The notes under the pieces are model-generated. The model ran no database searches. It had not been told where the DNA came from and saw only the letters and a program-made list of their open reading frames with translations. Made by a program: the position numbers and the translations under genes. Shown piece by piece: positions 1 to 8,811 of a stretch of DNA of 64,000 nucleotides; the first letter of the stretch is position 1, and the number at the start of each line of letters is the position of its first letter. Source of the DNA: Actinomycetota bacterium (GTDB lineage Bacteria > Actinomycetota > Actinomycetes > S36-B12 > CAIYMF01); NCBI GenBank assembly GCA_947455705.1, contig CANGPO010000001.1, forward strand, positions 62,001 to 126,000, written 5' to 3'.

Positions 1-597
1 GTCGCTGACGTTGAGATCAACGATCGTCGACGTGTGCGCGATGGAAACTTCCTCTATGGCGGTTTCGGTATTGATTACCAAACAAACGACGACGTGCGCA
101 TCATGGTCGTGGCGCTCACACCTCGACATTGGCGCAGTTTGATCGAGCTAACGGGAGTTGCCGACGCCGTCGACCGTCTACAGGAATCTCTCGGCGTTGA
201 CTTCGCTGTCGATGGCGACCGCTTTACCCATCGTCGGGTGTTGAACGACCTCATTCGTCCGTGGTTTCAAGAGCGAACTGGCGACGAAGCGATTGCCGGA
301 CTTGAAGCGGCCGGAGTTCTTTGGGGTAGGTACCGGACGGTCAAGGAGCTAGTTGAACAACCCGATTCACTACTGTTTAGCAGCGGCATCATGCACAACG
401 TTGACCAACCAGGAATTGGCACTTACTCCGTGCCAGGGCCAGTCCTAGAGTTTTCTGATTGGGATGCAGGCGAACCGAAGCCGGCGCCGATCCTAGGTGA
501 ACACACCAACGACGTACTTGGCTCGGTACTTGGCCTCGATGCCCATGAACTCAGTGATCTACGCAATCGCGGTGTTATCGGTGGCCGAGAGTCATAA
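1..597 (+). CDS. mct: Family III CoA transferase, 3' part; resembles 2-methylfumaryl-CoA isomerase
   Basis: The frame is open to base 1, so the amino end lies outside the window; about 198 residues are visible. They form the carboxy-terminal part of a CaiB/BaiF (family III) CoA transferase, with GNFLYGGFGIDYQTND, then RIMVVALTPRHW, and the closing LGEHTNDVLGSVLGL helix. From memory of the family, this block resembles mesaconyl-C1-CoA:C4-CoA transferase (Mct) more than formyl-CoA or carnitine CoA transferases. Mct moves CoA within mesaconyl-CoA in the 3-hydroxypropionate bicycle. The catalytic Asp of the family lies in the missing half, so activity cannot be judged. It converges on the ParA gene with only four bases between the stops. 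An acyl-CoA dehydrogenase and a CoA-ester lyase about 9 kb away could share C5 dicarboxyl-CoA intermediates with it. Alternative: another racemase/CoA transferase of the family. Confidence 0.68.
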   Translation, partial: VADVEINDRRRVRDGNFLYGGFGIDYQTNDDVRIMVVALTPRHWRSLIELTGVADAVDRLQESLGVDFAVDGDRFTHRRVLNDLIRPWFQERTGDEAIAGLEAAGVLWGRYRTVKELVEQPDSLLFSSGIMHNVDQPGIGTYSVPGPVLEFSDWDAGEPKPAPILGEHTNDVLGSVLGLDAHELSDLRNRGVIGGRES

Positions 598-601
598 AAC
601 C

Positions 602-1375
602 TTAGTTCGGAAGGTCTGCCGGGCTTGCTAGAAGCCGTTGCGCGTGTACTCGGTAGACGTCTGCACCACGAAGATGCGGTGACGTCGAGAGCACGGTGCG
701 GCCAATCGCTGGAGCTTCGGCGAACCGAACTGACCGCGGAATGGGCGGGGTAAGTACAGGCATGTCGTAACGCGTACCAATGTCGGCAAGAACAGCCTGC
801 GCGTGGGTCGTGCGTCCGTCGTACATCGTCGGCAGAAAGCCGAGTACTACTAAGTCAGGGTTAGACACCCGCTGCACTTCAGCAACCGTTTCAACGACTT
901 GACCAACGCCTCGGTGGGCAAGGGTTTCGCATTGCAGTGGCACCAACACCTCGTGCGCAGCTGTCAACGCATTGACTGTCAAGATTCCAAGCGTCGGCGG
1001 ACAATCCAACAAGATGATGTCGTAATCGTCATCGATCAGGGCCAGTGCTCGCTGGAGCGTAAACACCGCGTTCGACTTACCCACCAGCGTTGCCTCAGAT
1101 TGGGCCAAGTCGATCGTGCTCGGAAGTAGGTCAACGCCTTCCTGCGTGGCAAGAATGACGTCACGGGCACTTCGCTGCCCGGCGATCACCTCATGAACAG
1201 AGGCCTGAAGATCTTCTGGATCAATCCCCATGGAGAACGTAAGACAGGCCTGCGGATCGAGATCGACGAGCAGTACGCGTTGCCCCAATTCGACCAGAGC
1301 CACGCCAAGGGACGCCACTGTCGTGGTCTTGCCGACCCCGCCCTTTTGGCTGGCAACCGCGATTCGACGGGCCAT
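602..1375 (-). CDS. ParA/Soj-family ATPase (solo)
   Basis: A 257-residue ParA/MinD-type P-loop ATPase. The deviant Walker A KGGVGKTTT is at residues 11-19, Walker A' is VDLDPQA, and Walker B is the hydrophobic run ending LLDCPP near residue 125. The protein is close to full length for chromosomal Soj and lacks the N-terminal DNA-binding extension of plasmid ParA. No parB-like gene or parS-like repeat is visible next to it. This suggests an orphan ParA that positions some other cargo; actinobacteria often carry such a gene in addition to the origin-proximal parAB. The start ATG has GAAGGAG about 10 bases upstream. It diverges from the alpha/beta hydrolase at 1490. Confidence 0.9.
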   Translation of the reverse strand: MARRIAVASQKGGVGKTTTVASLGVALVELGQRVLLVDLDPQACLTFSMGIDPEDLQASVHEVIAGQRSARDVILATQEGVDLLPSTIDLAQSEATLVGKSNAVFTLQRALALIDDDYDIILLDCPPTLGILTVNALTAAHEVLVPLQCETLAHRGVGQVVETVAEVQRVSNPDLVVLGFLPTMYDGRTTHAQAVLADIGTRYDMPVLTPPIPRSVRFAEAPAIGRTVLSTSPHLRGADVYRVHAQRLLASPADLPN

Positions 1376-1489
1376 CTGCTGTCGAGCTCCTTCATCTCAG
1401 GCACCTAGGAATTCGCGGCGCTGAACACCACCTTAGGCAATGAGGCTACAGCGTGCGTGCATCTACGGTGGGACCGTACGATTCATTGC

Positions 1490-2350
1490 GTGAGCACCCC
1501 ACCTTCGTCCACCTTTCCTGACGGTGTCGAGTACATCTCCATCACCACGCGTCGTGCCGAATTGGCGAGTGTGCGGCTGGATCCAGTTGGCGATTGCCGA
1601 GGAACCGTGGTCCTGGTACCGGGGTTCACCGGCTCGAAGGAAGACTTCATTGCCGTCTTCGAACCTCTCGCTGAGCGCGGCTGGTCGGTCGTGTCGTATG
1701 ACCAATTAGGCCAGCACGAATCCACCGGCCCAGACCATCACGATGCCTATTCCCTCGAGCAATTCGCCGACGATCTGCTCGACGTGGCACGCGAGATAGG
1801 CGCCGGCCCTGTGCATGTGGTGGGTCATTCATTTGGTGGGCTCGTGAGCCGTCACGCCGCCCTTGTGGATCAGGGCGAGTTGTTCACCTCACTGACGTTG
1901 TTTTGCACCGGCCCCGGACCTATCAATGTGAATCGTCACGACAACCTCAACGCACTCGTCGCAGCTCTGCCCCATACTCCTCTTCCTGTGATTTACCAGA
2001 TCATGGACGCCGCTGACCGCGCCAGCGGATGGGAACCACCGAGCCAGGCCGTTGCCGACATGTTGGAATCGAGATTCTTGGCTAACTCTCCACACGGACT
2101 TCGGAGTAAGGCTGAGATCTTGTTATCGGTGCCAGACCGCACCGACGAGCTCGTAGCGCTTGCCAGCACCGGATTTCCGGTGTGGGTCGTGTATGGAGCC
2201 GACGACGATGCGTGGCCAATCGCAGAACAAGATCAGGTAGCCGCCGCTTTGGGGATCTCACCGGTGGTCATCCCCGATTCGGCTCATTCACCCAACGCGG
2301 AAAATCCAGAAGCAACCGCGGCTGCGTTGGATGACCTCTTCACTCGATAG
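1490..2350 (+). CDS. Alpha/beta hydrolase
   Basis: A 286-residue alpha/beta-fold hydrolase. The nucleophile elbow GHSFGG puts Ser at residue 114. The acid is probably in GADDDAWP, and the His is in DSAHSPN near the carboxy end. The oxyanion segment is VLVPGFTGSKEDF. The substrate cannot be told. An in-frame GTG exists at 1457, but GTG 1490 is preferred: a TACGAT -10 box at 1477-1482 ends seven bases before it, the spacing of a leaderless actinobacterial transcript, and the extra residues from 1457 are not hydrolase-like. It diverges from the ParA gene and is followed by the small ATPase at 2423. Confidence 0.85.
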   Translation: MSTPPSSTFPDGVEYISITTRRAELASVRLDPVGDCRGTVVLVPGFTGSKEDFIAVFEPLAERGWSVVSYDQLGQHESTGPDHHDAYSLEQFADDLLDVAREIGAGPVHVVGHSFGGLVSRHAALVDQGELFTSLTLFCTGPGPINVNRHDNLNALVAALPHTPLPVIYQIMDAADRASGWEPPSQAVADMLESRFLANSPHGLRSKAEILLSVPDRTDELVALASTGFPVWVVYGADDDAWPIAEQDQVAAALGISPVVIPDSAHSPNAENPEATAAALDDLFTR

Positions 2351-2422
2351 CCCGTCTGGGCGTTCGAGTTCATAAAGTTAGCCGCACGGGGTGTTAAATC
2401 CGGACAAAGGGGGTAGAGAGTC

Positions 2423-2851
2423 ATGGTGACGACACTTACGCTCGACCTTAACCCCGAGCCAATGTCCGCACCACGAGCCAGACATGCAATCCGGGAGTTC
2501 CTCACGACCGCATGGCTCGGCGCTGACATTGCCGATTTCGAGACCCGGTTAGACGACGCCCTGCTGGTGACCACGGAACTGGTAAGTAACGCGATCCGAC
2601 ATGGCTCAGGCCACGTCGTGCTCGAAGCAGCAGCCGATGTGGTCGAAGGCAACCCAACGGTGTGCTTGGAATGTCGAGATGACGGCCAGTGGGCCAGCCC
2701 ACTGGGTGTGATGTCGCTATTCGCAGCCACTGAAGCGTCGGCCGAACTCGATGATGGCGGCAGGGGCCTGCACATCGTTCAAGCCTTATGCAGCGAGGTC
2801 GAGATCAGCCATGACGTGCCGGGTTCAATAGTTCGGGCCAAGCTTCCCTAA
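2423..2851 (+). CDS. RsbW-like GHKL ATP-binding protein
   Basis: A 142-residue single-domain protein of the HATPase_c_2 family (anti-sigma-factor serine kinase type). It shows the N-box TTELVSNAIRHGSG around residues 50-63 and the glycine-rich lid DDGGRGLHIVQAL near 112-124. There is no sensor or histidine phosphorylation domain. Relatives phosphorylate STAS-domain anti-anti-sigma proteins and bind a sigma factor. Streptomyces carries many orphans of this kind, often beside regulators. No STAS protein or sigma-B-like gene is adjacent, so the partner is unknown. A GGGGG ribosome-binding run lies about 10 bases before the ATG. It converges on the RecB-like nuclease, overlapping it by four bases. 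Confidence 0.82.
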   Translation: MVTTLTLDLNPEPMSAPRARHAIREFLTTAWLGADIADFETRLDDALLVTTELVSNAIRHGSGHVVLEAAADVVEGNPTVCLECRDDGQWASPLGVMSLFAATEASAELDDGGRGLHIVQALCSEVEISHDVPGSIVRAKLP

Positions 2852-3762
2852 CCCTGGTCGTCTTGCACGGAGTCGCGCGCCAACCCATCCCATGGTTGCA
2901 GCTCTTCCGACGCATCTTGCCCGCTGGGACACCATCTCCGATAGTCACACCATGAACACATCATTCCCGGATTGGCAGGGAACACCTCGTCAATGGCTGC
3001 GATGGCTGACGCATCACCATCAGCAGCATCCTCGGCCAAACCATTGAGTCGCGTCTTCCAGATCTCCGTGGCAGTCGCCGCCTCATCGGCTATCTCCTGC
3101 GCTCGCCCCAGGTGGCGTTCAAGGGTTTGTGGCGAATGCTCGAACGCTGACACACTTTTCGTTGGTAAGTGATGAAGTTCAACTCGACGCGAGCGACGGC
3201 GCAAGGTCTTGGCCGCAGCAACGACGTAGATCGCCAGAGCAAGTGACGTTCGCGCGTCGTTGTCATCAAGTGCCCGGCGTCCGGTCTTGTAGTCGACGAT
3301 GACCAGTTCGTCTCCGCCATCGGCACTATCGCGCAGATCAATGCGGTCTACCCGACCCGAGAGTGCCATCCCGTGGGTGGCCGTGGACACCGTACGCTCG
3401 ACGCCAGCCGGCTCTGCCTGCACATCTTGCTCCCGCAGGTAGTCCACAGTCATGTCAGCTGCTCTGGCTCGCCATTCCCGTGACTGCACGCCATCTCGAA
3501 AACCCTCATTGATCCAACCCTGTTCGACCCGTTCAACGGCGTAATCGAGGGTCCGCGTTTGAGGATCAGCTACGAACCAATCGCGTAAAGCGTTGTGCAC
3601 ACTGGCACCTACCGAGTTATGCGCCCAAGGCGCGCCCTTGGCTTTGCGATCGAGATAGGTGAAGCGAAAACGACGGGGACAGTCCGACCAGGTGACGAGT
3701 TTGGTAGGCGTGCATGAGAACAGCCGGGTAGGCATACCGTCGAAGGTGTCCTGCGCATCCAC
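2848..3762 (-). CDS. RecB-like PD-(D/E)XK nuclease with probable Fe-S cluster
   Basis: A 304-residue stand-alone RecB/Cas4/AddB-type nuclease. The catalytic core is visible as LVIVDYKTG (motif II/III Asp and Lys). The family motif I Cys sits in WSDCPRRFRFTYLD, and a C-terminal cluster CSWCDYRRWC supplies three more cysteines, together the 4Fe-4S set of this family. There is no helicase domain. Such proteins occur singly in most actinobacteria, and a role in DNA end processing or repair is inferred only. It lies on the same strand as the flavoprotein pair, 46 bases downstream of the 3809 stop-side boundary. Confidence 0.87.
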   Translation of the reverse strand: MDAQDTFDGMPTRLFSCTPTKLVTWSDCPRRFRFTYLDRKAKGAPWAHNSVGASVHNALRDWFVADPQTRTLDYAVERVEQGWINEGFRDGVQSREWRARAADMTVDYLREQDVQAEPAGVERTVSTATHGMALSGRVDRIDLRDSADGGDELVIVDYKTGRRALDDNDARTSLALAIYVVAAAKTLRRRSRRVELHHLPTKSVSAFEHSPQTLERHLGRAQEIADEAATATEIWKTRLNGLAEDAADGDASAIAAIDEVFPANPGMMCSWCDYRRWCPSGQDASEELQPWDGLARDSVQDDQG

Positions 3763-3808
3763 ACAACGATCCTGTCATGCGGATCCGCCAGCGGACCAGA
3801 GAACGCAG

Positions 3809-6256
3809 TTAGCCGCGCACCCGAGTTCGATCAGGATCAAAGAAGGGCCGGATCGACATCTGGGCGCTGTGACGGGTTCCGGCCACGGCGACCTCGAAAT
3901 CACCTGAGTTCAGCCACTCGGCGGTAACACCGTCTGGGTTGTCTATCGACGCAAGTCCAACTGACGCACCGAGGGTATGACCATATGCACCCGCGTTGAC
4001 GTATCCGATGTACTCACCGTTGCGATAGACGGGCTCGGATCCATGAAGTAGAGGCTCGGGTGAATCCATCAGGATCGACACAATCCGCGACGGATACGTT
4101 CCACGCCTTTCAATCAGCGCATCGCGACCAATGAATCCACCCGACTTATCCCATGCGACCGCGAAGGCGAGGCCTGCAGAGATCGGCGTATCGGTGTTTT
4201 CGATATCGACGGAGTATTCACGATAGCCCTTTTCAAGCCGCAGACTTTCCATCGCTGCCAAGCCAATGGGCTGCATCCCGAACTGCACACCCACGGCGTC
4301 TAGTGACTCCCATACCGAAACCGCCTGATCCCACGGGATATAGAGCTCGAAGCCAAGTTCGCCGAGATACGTCACACGCAATGCAAGCACGCGGGAGTAG
4401 CCCAGCTCGATTTCCCGGGCGGTTAAGTAAGGAAAGGCAGCCTCTGACAGATCGTCAGGTGAAATCTGACTTAGCAATTCACGCGACCTCGGGCCCTGAA
4501 CGGTGAGCAGCGCCATGGAGGTTGTCACGTCCGTAACAACAACGCGCTCAACGGATTGCAGCTCACGTCGAATCATCGATTCGACACGTCGGTGCGAGAT
4601 ATCTGATACTGCGATCAAGAACTTTTCGTCCGCAAGTCGCGTAATGGTCAGGTCTGCTTCGATACCACCGGCTGCGTTAAGCCACTGTGTATAGACGATT
4701 CGTCCCACGTCACCGGCCACCGAATTCGCACTCAATCGTTCGAGCACTAGCGCTGCATCTGGACCTTGGACGTAAAACTTAGACATCGACGAGACGTCCC
4801 CAACACCAACCGCCTCACGTACTGCACGATGCTCAGCGGCAACCCACGGGGTCCACTCACCATGCCCCCACGTCCACGGGATTGCCGGCATCTTTCCTGT
4901 CGGCGAGAACCATTCCGGAAGTTCCCAGCCGTGGCCCATCGCGAAGTGCGCACCACGCGATGCCCACACTTCATGCAGTGGGCTTCGACGAATATTGCGG
5001 GCGGTGCGCTGTTCGAAGGTTGGGAACGACGGTGCAACCCACAGGCCAACCTGTTCAGTTACCCGCTCGGCTCGAAACTTGAGTGTGTTCTCGAACGGCA
5101 CCGTTCGGTCAACGGCATGTGAAACGAGATCAAGTGGCGCTACCCCATCGACGATCCACGAGGCCATGACACTGCCCATGCCGCCGGCACACATGATGCC
5201 CATCGAGTTCATTCCGGCCGCCACATACATCCCATCGAGTTCGGGGACGGGGCCGAGCATCGGAGTGTTGTCATGGGTGAAGCTCTCTGGCCCGCAGAAG
5301 AACGTTCGGATTCCCGCAGTTTGTAAAGCTGGGATACGTTCCATCGCAGCGTCCATGTACGGCATGACGCGGTCGTAATCCGGCGGAATGGTTCCAAACG
5401 CAAACTCAGTCGGTGCACCCTGTGGGAACCATGCAGCAGCAACCGGTTCGAAGATGCCGCACATCAGACCCCCACCCTCTTCGCGGTAATAGCCGAATGA
5501 GGTGGGATCTTCGATGATCGGAAGATCTCGGTGTACCCCGTCGATGGGCTCGGTGAGAACGTAGTAGTGCTCCGCCGCCTGCAGCGGCACGTCGACATTC
5601 ACCGCCGCCGCCAGTTGCCGAGTCCACAATCCGGCCGCGAGCACCACGGTGTCACATTCAATGTCTCCTGCGTCGGTCATGACGCCCGTCACACGTCGCC
5701 CGTGACGAATGAACCCGGTAACGGTGACACCTTCTACGATCGTTGCCCCACCATTCTTGGCGCCCTTGGCTAGAGAGATCGTGATACCGACCGGATCGGC
5801 TCTACCCTCATCAACCACATACGAGGCTTCGAGGATGTCGTCAGTTTTCGCCAGTGGGAAAAGCTCACCCACCTCGCGGGCTGAGATCAGTTCGTTGGGA
5901 ACACCGAAGTGGATCTGGAAATCACGTTCACGTCGAATCAACTCCAGGTGATGTGGGGTGCACGCTGTGACAATGTGCCCCACTGGACGAAAGCCGGTCG
6001 AGTGCCCGGTTTCAGCTTCGAGCCGGGAGTAAAGGTCGCGCGAATAGCGGGCAATCCACAGCGAGGACTCAGTGTGGTAGCCACCGCTGGTGATGAGACC
6101 AGCCGCATGCCACGTCGTGCCAGAGGTCAATTCGTTCTTCTCAAGTAGTACGACATCGCAGACACCGAGTTTGGTGAGGTGATAGGCAATTGATGCCCCG
6201 ATAACCCCACCACCGACGATGACGATCCGCGCACGGGTGGGCAGAATCGCCGTCAT
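3809..6256 (-). CDS. FAD-dependent dimethylglycine/sarcosine-dehydrogenase-like protein (copy 1)
   Basis: An 815-residue fusion. It has an N-terminal DAO-type FAD domain (GGGVIG at 15-20), an FAO_M linker, and a C-terminal aminomethyltransferase (GcvT) domain with its barrel end. His50 in GTTWHAAGL matches the His that carries covalent FAD in dimethylglycine dehydrogenase. The architecture is that of enzymes that oxidatively demethylate N-methylated glycines and hand the one-carbon unit to tetrahydrofolate. ATG 6256 is preferred over ATG 6307 because it aligns exactly with the start of the neighbouring paralogue and lies just after that gene's stop, which suggests translational coupling. The true substrate (dimethylglycine, sarcosine or another methylamine) cannot be read from the sequence. 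Confidence 0.88.
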   Translation of the reverse strand: MTAILPTRARIVIVGGGVIGASIAYHLTKLGVCDVVLLEKNELTSGTTWHAAGLITSGGYHTESSLWIARYSRDLYSRLEAETGHSTGFRPVGHIVTACTPHHLELIRRERDFQIHFGVPNELISAREVGELFPLAKTDDILEASYVVDEGRADPVGITISLAKGAKNGGATIVEGVTVTGFIRHGRRVTGVMTDAGDIECDTVVLAAGLWTRQLAAAVNVDVPLQAAEHYYVLTEPIDGVHRDLPIIEDPTSFGYYREEGGGLMCGIFEPVAAAWFPQGAPTEFAFGTIPPDYDRVMPYMDAAMERIPALQTAGIRTFFCGPESFTHDNTPMLGPVPELDGMYVAAGMNSMGIMCAGGMGSVMASWIVDGVAPLDLVSHAVDRTVPFENTLKFRAERVTEQVGLWVAPSFPTFEQRTARNIRRSPLHEVWASRGAHFAMGHGWELPEWFSPTGKMPAIPWTWGHGEWTPWVAAEHRAVREAVGVGDVSSMSKFYVQGPDAALVLERLSANSVAGDVGRIVYTQWLNAAGGIEADLTITRLADEKFLIAVSDISHRRVESMIRRELQSVERVVVTDVTTSMALLTVQGPRSRELLSQISPDDLSEAAFPYLTAREIELGYSRVLALRVTYLGELGFELYIPWDQAVSVWESLDAVGVQFGMQPIGLAAMESLRLEKGYREYSVDIENTDTPISAGLAFAVAWDKSGGFIGRDALIERRGTYPSRIVSILMDSPEPLLHGSEPVYRNGEYIGYVNAGAYGHTLGASVGLASIDNPDGVTAEWLNSGDFEVAVAGTRHSAQMSIRPFFDPDRTRVRG

Positions 6257-6275
6257 GAGGAACCCAAGGCCGTTG

Positions 6276-8726
6276 TCATCCCGATACTCGGGTGCGGTCG
6301 GGGTCATAGAACGGTCGCAACGACAGGGTTACCGGATACGACGAACCCGCGATTGTCGCGGTGAAGCCGCCACTGGCTAGCCACTCGCCGGTAACTCCGT
6401 CGGCATGATCGATACTGGCCAGACCGACCGACCGGCCAAGGGTGTGGCCAAACGCGCCGGCAAGAACGTAACCGACCCACGTGCCATCTTTGTAAACACC
6501 CTCCGCACCCCACAGCAGTGGCTCAGGATCCTCAACAAGGATCGACACGATGCGGCTGCTCTTATCGGCGCGAAGCTCGCTCAGTGCCTGCTTGCCACGG
6601 AAATCCGTCGGCTTGTTCCAGGCGACTGCAAAGGCGAGCCCCGCTGACACCGGCGTATCAGTGTTTTCGATATCAACTGCGTAATCGCGGTATCCCTTTT
6701 CCAGTCGCAGCGAGTTCATCGCTGTCAGGCCCACCGGTTTAAGGCCAAGGTCGCCACCAGCGGCTTCCAAGGTTTCCCACACCGACACCGCCTGATCTGA
6801 CGGTACGTACAACTCGAAGCCCAGCTCGCCCACATAGGTAACACGAAGGGCGAGTACTCGCGAGTAACCCACCTCGATGTGCCGTGCAGTGAGATACGGG
6901 AATGCACGTTCGGAAAGATCATCTGGGCTTACCCTGGCCAGCAATTCACGAGACTTGGGACCTTGTACGGTCAGCAGCGTGTATCCGGGCGTGACGTCAG
7001 TGATGACGGCGAATTCACCCTCTCGAACCTCATCACGCACCATCTTCTCTACCCGTCGATGGGTGATGTCAGAGACGACAACGAGAAACTCGTCGTCGGC
7101 AAGCCTGGTTACCGTGAGATCGGCTTCGATCCCACCAGCCTCGTTAAGCCATTGCGTATAGACGACACGACCGACAGCACCTGCGACATCGTTGGCACTG
7201 AGCCGATCGAGGACCTCAGCGGAATTCGGACCTTGCACCAAGAACTTCGACATCAGCGTCATATCAATGACACCAACGTTTTCACGAATTGTGCGATGCT
7301 CTTCGGCTACCCACGACCGATGCTCCCCGAGATCCCAACTGTGATGTTCGATAGGGAACTTTCCGGTGGGCGAGAACCATTCGGGGTATTCCCAACCGTG
7401 GGAGCAGGCGAACTTCGCACCACGCGCGGCCCAGACGTCGTGTAGCGCTGTGCGACGAATATTGCGTGCCGTTTTGTTGTGGAAGTTCGGGAACCCACCG
7501 TCACCGAACAGAACACCCAGTTGCTCAACAGTGCGCTCGGTTCTGAAGCGAAGTGTGTTTTCAAATGGAAGCGCACGTTCGACGTGATACCCCGCCATAT
7601 CAACGGGCGCCACCCCATCAACAATCCATGAGGCAAGTGCACTTCCGATTCCACCGCCGGACAGGATGCCAACCGAGTTCAACCCGGCCGCCGCCCACAT
7701 CCCATCGAGTTCAGGGACTGGGCCGACCATGGGCATCACGTCGTGGGTGAAACTCTCCGGTCCGCAGAAGAAGGTACGAATACCCGCGGTTGCAAGAGTT
7801 GGAATTCGCTCCATCGCGTTGTTTAAGAACGGGGTAACTCGTTCGTAGTCAGGCGGAATCGTCCCGAAGGCAAACTCGTTGGGCGCACCCTGCGGATACC
7901 AGGCTTTGCCAACTGGTTCGAAAAGGCCGACCAGCAAACCACCACCCTCTTCACGGAAGTATCCGTAGGAACCTGGGTCTTCAACGATTGGCAAATCGCG
8001 ATTAACCCCTTCCATCGGCTCGGTCAGAAGGTAGTAATGCTCTGCTGCCTGCAGAGGAATGTCGACGCCTGCTGCACGAGCGAGCTGCCGACTCCACAGC
8101 CCAGCTGAGATAACGACGTGTTCACAGTCGATATCACCCTGATTGGTGCTCACCCCCGTAACTCGATGACCAGTCTTGATAAATCCGGTGACGGTGATGC
8201 CTTCCACGATCGTCGCCCCGCCCTGTTTCGCGCCTTTGGCAAGAGCAGTAGCGACGCCCACGGGATCAGCGCGACCTTCGTCTACAACGTAGGAAGCGGC
8301 AAGAATGTCGTCGGTTTTGAGCAGCGGGAACAGGTTTGCGACCTCGGCTCCGGAGATGAGTTCATTAGGTACGCCGTAGCCAACTTGGAAGTCGCGCTCT
8401 CTTTTAATCGACTCAAGATGTGGCTCATCGCAGGCGATGTGCAGGTGCCCCACGGGACGAAAACCTGTGGAGTGACCGGTTTCGTCTTCAAGTCGCGCGT
8501 AGAGGTCGCGCGAGTATCGAGACATCCACAGTGAGGTTTCAGTGTGATAGCCGGCACTGGTGATCAAGCCAGCGGCGTGCCACGTCGTACCGGCGGTTAA
8601 CTCATGCTTTTCCAGCAGCACCACATCGGTAACGCCCAGTTTCGTTAAGTGATACGCCACCGAGCAGCCAATGACACCACCACCCACGATGACGACGCGG
8701 GCACGAGCGGGAAGTTGATCGACCAC
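6276..8726 (-). CDS. FAD-dependent dimethylglycine/sarcosine-dehydrogenase-like protein (copy 2)
   Basis: An 816-residue tandem paralogue of the next gene, colinear from end to end. It carries GGGVIG at 15-20, the covalent-FAD His50 in GTTWHAAGL, and a C-terminal GcvT domain with matching motifs such as MSKFLVQGPNSAEVL. The start is GTG 8726 with GAGGAA seven bases before it. Its stop lies 20 bases before the preferred start of copy 1, so the two are probably co-transcribed. Keeping two full, motif-intact copies side by side points to either different substrates or a heteromeric enzyme, but neither can be shown here. No glycine-betaine methyltransferase or serine hydroxymethyltransferase gene is adjacent. 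Confidence 0.88.
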   Translation of the reverse strand: MVDQLPARARVVIVGGGVIGCSVAYHLTKLGVTDVVLLEKHELTAGTTWHAAGLITSAGYHTETSLWMSRYSRDLYARLEDETGHSTGFRPVGHLHIACDEPHLESIKRERDFQVGYGVPNELISGAEVANLFPLLKTDDILAASYVVDEGRADPVGVATALAKGAKQGGATIVEGITVTGFIKTGHRVTGVSTNQGDIDCEHVVISAGLWSRQLARAAGVDIPLQAAEHYYLLTEPMEGVNRDLPIVEDPGSYGYFREEGGGLLVGLFEPVGKAWYPQGAPNEFAFGTIPPDYERVTPFLNNAMERIPTLATAGIRTFFCGPESFTHDVMPMVGPVPELDGMWAAAGLNSVGILSGGGIGSALASWIVDGVAPVDMAGYHVERALPFENTLRFRTERTVEQLGVLFGDGGFPNFHNKTARNIRRTALHDVWAARGAKFACSHGWEYPEWFSPTGKFPIEHHSWDLGEHRSWVAEEHRTIRENVGVIDMTLMSKFLVQGPNSAEVLDRLSANDVAGAVGRVVYTQWLNEAGGIEADLTVTRLADDEFLVVVSDITHRRVEKMVRDEVREGEFAVITDVTPGYTLLTVQGPKSRELLARVSPDDLSERAFPYLTARHIEVGYSRVLALRVTYVGELGFELYVPSDQAVSVWETLEAAGGDLGLKPVGLTAMNSLRLEKGYRDYAVDIENTDTPVSAGLAFAVAWNKPTDFRGKQALSELRADKSSRIVSILVEDPEPLLWGAEGVYKDGTWVGYVLAGAFGHTLGRSVGLASIDHADGVTGEWLASGGFTATIAGSSYPVTLSLRPFYDPDRTRVSG

Positions 8727-8811
8727 GAGAATTCCTCACCGTCAGCTGGTTGCGGGCCCGTCCTATCACTTGATAGGCACACCCTAGCAATGGAGGGTGA
8801 TCGACGAAAGG

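Noticed and set aside
602..1375. ParA as part of a chromosome-partition locus or plasmid origin
   Set aside because: No ParB-like gene or parS-like palindromes were seen nearby.
2284..2775. 163-codon minus-strand frame across the hydrolase and RsbW-like genes
   Set aside because: Ser/Ala-rich antisense shadow that spans two real genes.
6879..7445. 188-codon plus-strand frame inside the second flavoprotein gene
   Set aside because: Antisense to conserved FAD/GcvT sequence, with no ribosome-binding site and no homologous features.
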